DNA of 12,649 nucleotides from Gammaproteobacteria bacterium (GTDB taxonomy: Bacteria > Pseudomonadota > Gammaproteobacteria > Thiohalomonadales > Thiohalomonadaceae), in contig JAPHSO010000113.1 of assembly GCA_026193675.1 (NCBI GenBank), forward strand, positions 1-12,649, written 5' to 3'. The notes under the pieces were generated by a model, which saw only the letters and a list, made by a program, of their open reading frames with translations, was not told the DNA's origin and ran no database searches. Below, one piece after another: positions 6,661 to 12,649 of this stretch (positions within the stretch are counted from its first letter, which is position 1; each line of letters starts with the position of its first letter). Made by a program: the position numbers and the translations under genes.

Positions 6661-8472
6661 TCAATTGGCCCGACTCAGCTCATCATGCACAGATGCGAAA
6701 TTCCTCACCCATGGATTGGCCGCCTTTAATTTCTGAGGGAGAGCTCTAATCCTGTTTCTCGCCTCATCACGGGTTTTGTAGCTCCCATGGAGCAGGATAA
6801 ACCAGGGTTTCGAGTCCCTTTTTGATTCAAGTACAGCGGTAGTCCCCACTTTCAGTGAATCCTTCACAAATGGTTCAAGCATCTCCCTGTCACCTCCAGC
6901 GACCAGCTGAATCGTAATTAACTCAGGATCCTGACTCCACAACCAGGCCGAGTCTTTAACAACCTCCGGCTCAGCTTCAGCAGCCATCACGCTGCTCTCC
7001 AAAACTGGCGGAGGATTATCGATAAACAGCTGTTGAATATCACCGATGGGACGAATCCACGGTTTCACCGACGAGGAGTATCGCTTGAGCGCCTCTTCTG
7101 CACTCGCTCTCTCACTATATATGCCCTGGGTTAACACATGAATGGGACGCCCTCCTCGGCTAAATGAGAAGCGAACCAGCTCATTTTGCAGCTTCTCTTT
7201 GAGAATCATCTCATCTAAAGCGGCTTCCCGTTCAGCTGCAACGAGCTGAATGGTAAAAGATGTTTCAGGCTGACTCTGGAGCCACGCCCGACCACTCAGG
7301 TTCTCTCCACCAACCTCTTGCTGTTTTGTTACCACAGCTGGAGAGGTTGTTGGAGGTGTCTCTTGCAGATTCATAGGAAGATCTTCATTCAGCATAGAGG
7401 CTTCATCATCCTCGACAACTACTGGCGTTAACTTTTCATTTGAATCTACCGCTGCCATTTCGCTACCCGGTTCCACGGCAGTAGAGACAGCCTCAGCAGG
7501 AATGACAATCTCCTGCTCAAGCGACCCACTCTGCTTCAACAGGTCGCCAATCAGAGTCGCCTCACTATCCTCCTCCAATTGTATAGATTCCGTTTTCAAC
7601 TCCGGCCGGGGCTTAGCGGGCTCTGGAAGTGCTTTACGAATTACCGGCCGCTGAGAATCAGGCGAAGTTAACTGAGCTGTCACAGGAGGGCTCATCAACG
7701 ATCCACTATCGCTGTTGAGCAGGTATCCCACACCTACGGCAACAATCAGCAGCATCGCCGCAGCAATTCGCCAGTCAAATAGTATCGACCAACGACTCTT
7801 CGAGGCTGAGCCACCATGCAACATCACCTCGATCTCACCAGGAATCCCCATCGCGCTATTCACCACCTGTTGCTGCAGGGCTAAAGATGGTGGCTTTCCA
7901 AATTCATGTCTACCCTGCGCGATACAGAAATCGATATAGGCCTGACTCTGTTCACTGTTGAGTGGCTCAATGGTGACCTCTCTAAGAGGGATCGTCTTTA
8001 ATATAGGCGCATCTCTCAACAGATCGGTCCCAAAGAGCACCACTTTTAGCAGACGATCATTTCCACTCTTAAGCTGCGATAGGTGGGTGATCGCCTCTAG
8101 GGCCCCCTCATCCAGCTGTTCTGCATCATCAACCAACAGCGCATAGGTCTTGCCTGACTCCTTCTGCTCAAGATGGCTCTTAAAGCCACTTAACAGCTCT
8201 GCAGATGGTACTTTGGAGTAATCGTATCCAAAGCTGTGCGAAATCTTCTCAAAGAGCTGAGATATTTGTCGGTTTTCATCTCCTGTGAGATGGCAGATCT
8301 GCCACCCTTCACCCAATCGGTGCATCAACTCCTGCAGTTGGCAGCTCTTACCGACCCCCTTCTCACCGGTAACCAGTAGCAGCTCATCTCCAAACTGCAG
8401 CATATGGTGAATCAGATCCAGCTTCTGTTCGATCTTCTCATTGCTATAGAAAGGTGCATAATCTCTTTTCAC
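6661..8472 (-). CDS. damX: DamX-like protein: AAA ATPase, one membrane helix, two SPOR domains
   Basis: This 603-residue protein has an N-terminal ExeA/GspA-type AAA domain at about residues 10-220 with Walker A GEKGVGKS (36-43) and Walker B LLVDDAEQ (112-119). One membrane helix follows at about 236-252, then a Pro/Glu-rich, low-complexity stretch (about 255-395), then two SPOR domains (about 405-485 and 518-597). Each SPOR block starts with an AWL..Q segment and T-IQLVA (T407-A412 and T520-A525), 113 residues apart, so the second looks like a tandem copy. SPOR domains bind septal peptidoglycan stripped of stem peptides; E. coli DamX, with one such domain, acts in cell division. The ATPase should lie in the cytoplasm and the SPOR domains in the periplasm. 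The start is GTG, overlapping the WGR stop by 4 bases (GTGA). The position in the aroKB operon supports the damX name, though no dam follows. Confidence 0.87.
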   Translation of the reverse strand: MKRDYAPFYSNEKIEQKLDLIHHMLQFGDELLLVTGEKGVGKSCQLQELMHRLGEGWQICHLTGDENRQISQLFEKISHSFGYDYSKVPSAELLSGFKSHLEQKESGKTYALLVDDAEQLDEGALEAITHLSQLKSGNDRLLKVVLFGTDLLRDAPILKTIPLREVTIEPLNSEQSQAYIDFCIAQGRHEFGKPPSLALQQQVVNSAMGIPGEIEVMLHGGSASKSRWSILFDWRIAAAMLLIVAVGVGYLLNSDSGSLMSPPVTAQLTSPDSQRPVIRKALPEPAKPRPELKTESIQLEEDSEATLIGDLLKQSGSLEQEIVIPAEAVSTAVEPGSEMAAVDSNEKLTPVVVEDDEASMLNEDLPMNLQETPPTTSPAVVTKQQEVGGENLSGRAWLQSQPETSFTIQLVAAEREAALDEMILKEKLQNELVRFSFSRGGRPIHVLTQGIYSERASAEEALKRYSSSVKPWIRPIGDIQQLFIDNPPPVLESSVMAAEAEPEVVKDSAWLWSQDPELITIQLVAGGDREMLEPFVKDSLKVGTTAVLESKRDSKPWFILLHGSYKTRDEARNRIRALPQKLKAANPWVRNFASVHDELSRAN

Positions 8473-8729
8473 AGATTCATATCTCCCTCTTCACCCTGCA
8501 TAAACATCACCCGATAGCCCTTCTGAAGCTGTTGGTTTCTCACCTTCTCCAGGGCATCCATCGCTTCATCATGGGAATCATAGTGATTGCGACGAACTGT
8601 TCCTGAACGACCCTGAAAGCCCCACTCACGTACTACACCCCAGCCGCCGAGCATATCGGGCTGCAGCTGAATTTGGTAGTAACGAACCGGTAGCCCCGGT
8701 TCGCTCTGAACCTGAAGGTAGATCCTCAA
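8469..8729 (-). CDS. Small WGR-domain protein
   Basis: This 86-residue protein is almost entirely one WGR domain: RYYQIQLQPD (residues 16-25), GGWGVVREWGFQGRSG (28-43) and an alpha-helical tail with DEAMDALEKV (54-63) and KGYRV (70-74). WGR domains in PARP1/2/3 bind DNA ends; stand-alone bacterial forms have no settled function. Here the naming triplet reads W36-G37-F38, so the usual arginine is replaced, while basic residues R41, R46 and R47 follow. The start is TTG within a TTGA overlap with the dgt stop, supported by GAGGAG 5 bases upstream. Its own stop overlaps the GTG start of damX by 4 bases. This puts it in one translationally coupled unit with dgt and damX. No signal peptide or helix is seen, so it is cytoplasmic. 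Family call is good, role unknown. Confidence 0.85.
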   Translation of the reverse strand: MRIYLQVQSEPGLPVRYYQIQLQPDMLGGWGVVREWGFQGRSGTVRRNHYDSHDEAMDALEKVRNQQLQKGYRVMFMQGEEGDMNL

Positions 8730-9880
8730 GTGAGCTCCTCAGGATGAAAAAGTTTTCGATACTCAGAGATGGCAAAACGATCCGTCATGCCGGCAATATA
8801 GTCCGCCACCGCACGCGCGCGCCCCTGCTCACCATCTTTTTCAGAGTAACTCTCAATCCGCCTCTGGTGCGCAGGAGGTAACAGTCGACTATCCGAGAAA
8901 AATGCATCAAATAGAGACTGTATCGTCTGCTGAGCCTTGAGGCTCATTCGGTGGACTCGATAGTGTCGATAGAGATTGGTCCGCAGAAAACGTTTGAGCT
9001 GTCTGTGCAGAGCCAGGAGTTCACTGCTAAATCCGATAATCTGCTCTGAGTGCTGACGCACATCATCAACACTCTCGGGGGCAACCTCTTGAAGCTTCTG
9101 CTTACTGGCGAGTAACAGATCCACCACCTGTCGATTGATCATTCGACGAATGATCTCATGGATCAGACGCCTTCCCTTTAAATCAGGATACTGTTGCTTC
9201 ACCTCATCGAACTGCTCCTCAAAGAGTGGCTCCTTGTGAAGCTGATCGATTGTGAGAAAACCGCCACGCAGGCCATCATCAATATCATGGTTGTTGTAGG
9301 CAATCGCATCAGCCATATCGGCAACCTGGGCCTCCAGAGAGGGCTGATACTTTTTTACAAATCGCTCACCCAACTCACCCAGAGATTGGGCATTCTCAAG
9401 AGAACAGTGCTTTAAAATCCCTTCACGGCTCTCGAAGGTAAGGTTGAGACCATTAAACGCCGCATACCGCTCCTCCAGCTTTTCTACCACCCGCAGAGAC
9501 TGTAGGTTGTGTTCAAAACCGCCGTATTCACTCATACAGTGGTTGAGCGCGTCCTGGCCAGCATGGCCGAAAGGGGTGTGACCCAGATCATGAGAGAGGC
9601 TAATCGCCTCAGTAAGATCCTCATTTAAGTTCAGCTCTCGCGCAATCGCCCTGCCGATCTGGGCGACCTCAATTGAGTGGGTGAGACGGGTACGGAACAT
9701 GTCCCCCTCATGGTTCACAAAGACCTGAGTTTTGTACTCTAATCTTCGAAAGGCGCCTGAATGAACAATGCGATCTCGGTCGCGCTGAAACTGGCTTCTA
9801 AATTTTGGGGGCCGTTCTTCATAGTGACGCCCTCGAGACTGAGCATCGGTAGCAGCATATGGTGCCAGCCCTTCGCTCAA
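8726..9880 (-). CDS. dgt: dGTPase-like deoxynucleoside triphosphate triphosphohydrolase
   Basis: This 384-residue cytoplasmic HD-superfamily enzyme converts a dNTP to the deoxynucleoside plus triphosphate. Metal ligands are present: H68 in TRLTHSIEV, H97-D98 in LSHDLGHTPFGHAG and D191 in DMADAIAYNNHDIDD. The N-terminal signature QRDRDRIVHSGAFRRLEYKT (residues 32-51) is typical of the shorter dGTPase-like type rather than E. coli Dgt of about 500 residues, so specificity for dGTP alone is not assured. The start is TTG at 9880, placed by GGAGG at 9888-9892 (7 bases away) and by the family N-terminus LAPYA; no other start is available in frame upstream. The TTGA overlaps the aroB stop by 4 bases, and its own stop overlaps the WGR start by 4. 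It probably controls dNTP pools; a role in phage defence is known for some relatives but not shown here. Confidence 0.93.
   Translation of the reverse strand: MSEGLAPYAATDAQSRGRHYEERPPKFRSQFQRDRDRIVHSGAFRRLEYKTQVFVNHEGDMFRTRLTHSIEVAQIGRAIARELNLNEDLTEAISLSHDLGHTPFGHAGQDALNHCMSEYGGFEHNLQSLRVVEKLEERYAAFNGLNLTFESREGILKHCSLENAQSLGELGERFVKKYQPSLEAQVADMADAIAYNNHDIDDGLRGGFLTIDQLHKEPLFEEQFDEVKQQYPDLKGRRLIHEIIRRMINRQVVDLLLASKQKLQEVAPESVDDVRQHSEQIIGFSSELLALHRQLKRFLRTNLYRHYRVHRMSLKAQQTIQSLFDAFFSDSRLLPPAHQRRIESYSEKDGEQGRARAVADYIAGMTDRFAISEYRKLFHPEELT
8735..8740 (-). promoter_or_regulatory. Ribosome-binding site that fixes the TTG start of the WGR gene
   Basis: GAGGAG on the minus strand lies within the end of dgt, 5 bases before TTG at 8729. 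It supports translation of the small WGR gene from this rare start. Confidence 0.75.
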
Positions 9881-10965
9881 GCTGCCGCCTCCAGAGAGCG
9901 ATTAAGAACCCTTTCAATTATTTTCTGATCAACCCCCTCAGCAATCACAGAGCTGCCCAGGGCATCCATTAAGACTAGACGAAGTTTGCCATCAATCACT
10001 TTTTTGTCGACCGCCATCAGATCGATAAATTGCTGAGCACTCATCTCCTTTGGGGCCGTAGTTGGCAGATTGGCTGACGCAACAAGAGTCCTGACCCGAT
10101 TCACCACTTCAGCATCAATCCAGCCTAGCTGTTCTGAAAGCTCGGCAGCAAGCACCATACCGGATGCAATTGCCTCACCATGAAGCCACTCGCCGTAACC
10201 CATACCGGTTTCAATCGCGTGCCCAAAGGTGTGACCTAAATTGAGAAGAGCCCGTTGACCGGCCTCTTTCTCATCGGCAGCCACAATGTCGGCCTTATCC
10301 TGACATGAAACTTTGATCGCGTATGAGAGGGCGGAGCTATCTCTTTGAAGAAGCTTGTCCATATTGGTCTCTAACCAACCGATAAATTCCAGGTCATTAA
10401 TAAAGCCGTACTTAATCACCTCAGCGATACCTGCGCTGAGTTGACGATCATCCAGAGTCATTAAGGTGTCCGTATCGGCAATCACACACTGAGGCTGATG
10501 AAAGGCACCAATCATATTTTTACCCAATGGATGATTAACACCCGTTTTACCACCCACCGATGAGTCCACCTGTGAAAGTAGTGTTGTAGGTATCTGGATA
10601 AAATTAACCCCACGTTGATAACTTGCAGCGGCGAATCCGGTCATGTCACCAACTACACCGCCACCCAGAGCAATCAGGGTACAGCGACGGTCAAAGTGGT
10701 GAGTTAATAGCGCATCGTAAATGTTATTGAGCACATCTAGATTTTTATACTGCTCACCATCTGGGAGGATAACCGTTTCAGTTCTAAAACCGGTGAGCAT
10801 GGAGAGACACTTTTCTAAATAGAGTGGCGCGACGGTCTCATTGGTGACCACCATCACCTGTTGTCCCTGAATATGCTCAGCGATTAATTGAGAATCTCCA
10901 AGAAGATTGGAGCCGATGTGTATCGGGTAACTACGTTCGCCGAGATCTACGGTGAGCGTCTGCAT
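9877..10965 (-). CDS. aroB: 3-dehydroquinate synthase
   Basis: This 362-residue cytoplasmic enzyme makes 3-dehydroquinate from DAHP, the second step of the shikimate pathway, using NAD and a divalent metal. Visible motifs are the NAD-binding GGGVVGDMTGF (101-111), IPTTLLSQVDSSVGGKTGVN (125-144) and KNMIGAFHQP (149-158). The metal ligands are E182 in AGIAEVIKYG, H245 in LNLGHTFGHA and H262 in WLHGEA. The length is normal. The ATG at 10965 has AGG upstream. It follows aroK after a 106-base gap holding a likely promoter, and its 3' end carries the ribosome site and start of dgt. Complete and without oddities. Confidence 0.98.
   Translation of the reverse strand: MQTLTVDLGERSYPIHIGSNLLGDSQLIAEHIQGQQVMVVTNETVAPLYLEKCLSMLTGFRTETVILPDGEQYKNLDVLNNIYDALLTHHFDRRCTLIALGGGVVGDMTGFAAASYQRGVNFIQIPTTLLSQVDSSVGGKTGVNHPLGKNMIGAFHQPQCVIADTDTLMTLDDRQLSAGIAEVIKYGFINDLEFIGWLETNMDKLLQRDSSALSYAIKVSCQDKADIVAADEKEAGQRALLNLGHTFGHAIETGMGYGEWLHGEAIASGMVLAAELSEQLGWIDAEVVNRVRTLVASANLPTTAPKEMSAQQFIDLMAVDKKVIDGKLRLVLMDALGSSVIAEGVDQKIIERVLNRSLEAAA
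9888..9892 (-). promoter_or_regulatory. Ribosome-binding site that fixes the TTG start of dgt
   Basis: GGAGG on the minus strand lies inside the last codons of aroB, 7 bases before TTG at 9880. It decides in favour of the TTG start for dgt and of coupling to aroB translation. Confidence 0.8.
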
Positions 10966-11008
10966 TGAGGCCTGCCTTTACTGTAGGTTAAATCGTTATA
11001 AGAGCGCT

Positions 11009-11036
11009 ATTCTAACCCGTCTCTATAGTCAGACAA
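11009..11036 (-). promoter_or_regulatory. Candidate promoter for aroB-dgt-WGR-damX
   Basis: On the minus strand TTGTCT (11031-11036) is followed after 16 bases by TAGAAT (11009-11014), matching the consensus at four and five positions of six. It sits in the 106-base aroK-aroB gap, about 44 bases before the aroB start. I see no terminator hairpin in the gap, so aroK transcripts may also read through. Confidence 0.5.
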
Positions 11037-11071
11037 AATGGTTGATGAAAAGAGATAAATATCCAGGAATA

Positions 11072-11608
11072 TCAACCCGCAGTGAAGCTCATCTCCTGAT
11101 CAAGACGCGCAATAATCTCTTTCACCACACTGCGCACCGAACGGTCTTCTGTATGGATGATCATATCTGATACTTCTCTGTAAAGCGGGTCACGTTCATC
11201 CATCAATTCCTGCAGTTTTGCCTTAGGATCTTCGGTCTGCAACAGCGGACGATTTTTGTCCTTTGAGGTACGCTGAAATAGCTGTTCAATTGAGGCGTAA
11301 AGATAGATAACAATCCCACGACTCATCAGATACTTACGATTCTGTTCCGCCAGGACCGCGCCACCACCTGTTGCCATCACCAGTTCTGGCTCTGAAGTGA
11401 GCTGATCGAGCATTGCGCTCTCACGTTTACGGAAGCCCTCTTCACCCTCAATCTCAAAGATTAATGGAATACTGGCACCGGTATGCCTCACCAGCTCATG
11501 ATCACAATCTTTAAACTCTAGATGAAGTGCACTGGCAAGCTGACGGCCAATGGTGCTCTTGCCGGCCCCCATGGGGCCGACGAGGAAGATACTCTGTTGA
11601 GATGACAT
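11072..11608 (-). CDS. aroK: Shikimate kinase
   Basis: This 178-residue cytoplasmic enzyme phosphorylates shikimate with ATP. It shows the Walker A GPMGAGKST (11-19), the DCD motif with D34 and D36, FRKRES with R60 for shikimate binding, GGGAV (81-85), the lid segment KNRPLLQ with R120, and LYRE with R144 near the nucleotide. The length fits AroK. The ATG at 11608 cannot be moved downstream because the P-loop starts at residue 11. No Shine-Dalgarno sequence precedes it; the 55 bases before the gene are AT-rich with no convincing promoter. The C-terminus of the Ig-like gene lies 55 bases upstream on the same strand, with no terminator between them, so co-transcription is possible. Confidence 0.97.
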   Translation of the reverse strand: MSSQQSIFLVGPMGAGKSTIGRQLASALHLEFKDCDHELVRHTGASIPLIFEIEGEEGFRKRESAMLDQLTSEPELVMATGGGAVLAEQNRKYLMSRGIVIYLYASIEQLFQRTSKDKNRPLLQTEDPKAKLQELMDERDPLYREVSDMIIHTEDRSVRSVVKEIIARLDQEMSFTAG

Positions 11609-11663
11609 TTATAAAATTATCAAATCGAAAATTTAATAACGATTCCTTGCAATATCAACAATC

Positions 11664-12649
11664 TTATCCCGGGTTTGCACAGGCGTTCTGAATCCCAAAT
11701 GGACTAAGTTGCCCAGGCACACCTGAATCTGCATCTGCATAGTCCGCAGCCAGTCCTATCAGCACCATCTTGTGCTTAGCAATGCTCTCTGTTCCACTTA
11801 CCGAGGCACTAGCACTCACCTCAACACTAGACCAATAGGCGAAGTTCTTTAGGTAAGTTACATTAAAGGTTCCATAGCCGTTACTATCAGTAACCACCGT
11901 TGAAGGAACCAGTGCCGTATTGCCTGGCCAGAGAATACCATCGTTATTGGTATCCTCTCCTGGTAGGTCCAAAATCCCATCTAGATCTGCATCTTCTGTA
12001 TTGCAATAAGCTTGTACATTCTGAACCCAGGTATCAGTACCTGCTATATCGACAACTTCCCAATATCCTTTCCGGTACGCTTTGGTATCGCTGTTTGTAT
12101 CATCTCCTGGAAGATTTCCGGGTCCTGGCTGCAGTGGTTTTAAACCAATCTGAATAGAAACGTTTGTAGCTGCATTACCAAATGCGTCTGTTACAAAAAC
12201 ACCAAATTCTCTAGTAAGCCATGCGTCTGATGGGGACTGCAAAAGATGGCTCGTACCTAGTGTAATAAACAGTTGTTGGTCTGCGACAGTCAATGTTTCT
12301 GTAGATGTCAGGCTTTGGCTAGCTTCTGTGGCTGTAATTGAAACACCATCAGTCGCACTTGATGCCGCACTCGAAGTATAAATCGTAGTTGCCCGCCCCA
12401 AACTATCAGTTGTTGCAGTTAAGGGAGTAATTGAACCTCCCGATACATCTACAAGACTGAAGTTCACCGTGGCATTTTTTACAAAATTGCTGTTTTCATC
12501 ACGTACCACTGCCGTGAGCGTAGAGGTATCGCCATTGGTTGAGATCGATACTCTATCCGCCTGAAGATTGACAGTTTCAGCTCCTACACCATCGAGTACC
12601 GCAATGAATTCTATCGGTGTAGATGTCGATGGCCCACTTACTGTTGATG
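11664..12649 (-). CDS. Ig-like (Big_1/invasin-type) domain surface protein, C-terminal part
   Basis: The frame is open from the right edge to a TAA at 11664-11666, showing 327 residues; the N-terminus with any signal peptide lies outside the window. The GTG at 12509 is internal, since coding similarity continues upstream. Visible residues about 28-125 form a Big_1-type domain (ADRVSIST, LTAVVRDENSNFV, TDSLGRATTIYTS). A second Ig-like unit (about 127-300) starts at FVTDAFGNAA and ends at VTDSNGYGTFNVTY. It holds an Asp-rich insert at about 180-244 with DDTNSD, DADLDGILD and EDTNNDG, loops of the type that bind calcium. Two cysteines (about 215 and 323) may pair outside the cell. The tail ends ACANPG with no membrane helix or sorting motif. 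By hand count, three sampled 60-base lines are 42-45% GC, against 50% in one line of dgt. Such proteins are secreted or cell-surface adhesion-type proteins; the exact role is unknown. Confidence 0.82.
   Translation of the reverse strand, partial: STVSGPSTSTPIEFIAVLDGVGAETVNLQADRVSISTNGDTSTLTAVVRDENSNFVKNATVNFSLVDVSGGSITPLTATTDSLGRATTIYTSSAASSATDGVSITATEASQSLTSTETLTVADQQLFITLGTSHLLQSPSDAWLTREFGVFVTDAFGNAATNVSIQIGLKPLQPGPGNLPGDDTNSDTKAYRKGYWEVVDIAGTDTWVQNVQAYCNTEDADLDGILDLPGEDTNNDGILWPGNTALVPSTVVTDSNGYGTFNVTYLKNFAYWSSVEVSASASVSGTESIAKHKMVLIGLAADYADADSGVPGQLSPFGIQNACANPG

Noticed and set aside
8469..9880. dgt-WGR pair as a dedicated anti-phage defence system
   Set aside because: Some dNTP hydrolases act in defence, but this pair lies in a housekeeping operon with no mobile-element or defence neighbours, so there is no positive evidence.
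12507..12509. GTG at 12509 as the start of the Ig-like gene
   Set aside because: The frame stays open to the right edge and the Big_1 domain begins upstream of this codon, so the gene is partial, not a short complete one.

Overview
The window looks like chromosomal DNA from a free-living or symbiotic gammaproteobacterium of middling GC (about half, by eye). The evidence is the aroK-aroB-...-damX order, the C-minus (zinc-free) forms of ribosomal proteins L28 and L33, and the protein sequences themselves. The genus cannot be named from the sequence alone. No phage, insertion sequence, CRISPR array, tRNA or rRNA is visible. Coding density is high and no gene-free stretch exceeds about 200 bases.

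Layout. (1) 1-2622, minus strand: a three-gene ABC-2 export cassette consisting of an ATPase, a six-helix permease and a GldG-like auxiliary protein that runs off the left edge. (2) 2700-4679, plus strand: a lone hydantoinase A/oxoprolinase-type gene, divergent from the ABC cassette across 77 bases. It is the only plus-strand gene and has no hydantoinase B partner in view. (3) 4689-5909, minus: an EAL-HDOD signalling protein, converging on hyuA with 9 bases between them. (4) 6008-6552, minus: rpmB-rpmG with a good sigma-70 promoter, a short leader and a strong terminator preceded by a second perfect inverted repeat. (5) 6661-11608, minus: aroK, then a 106-base gap with a likely promoter, then aroB-dgt-WGR-damX. 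All three junctions of this last run are 4-base stop/start overlaps, and the three downstream starts are TTG, TTG and GTG. (6) 11664 to the right edge, minus: the C-terminal part of a secreted protein with Big_1/invasin-type Ig-like domains and Asp-rich, calcium-type loops.

How the genes work together. AroK and AroB are shikimate-pathway enzymes. Dgt-like protein hydrolyses dNTPs. The 86-residue WGR protein carries a nucleic-acid-binding-type fold. The damX-like gene encodes a membrane-anchored AAA ATPase with two SPOR (septal peptidoglycan-binding) domains. Tight translational coupling places dNTP turnover, a WGR protein and a division-site protein in one transcript with aroB. This is the most interesting unit in the window, although every part belongs to a known family. 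I see no clearly new system. The best leads are the orphan WGR protein with an altered WGR triplet, the tandem-SPOR DamX without dam, and the Asp-rich insertion in the Ig-like surface protein.
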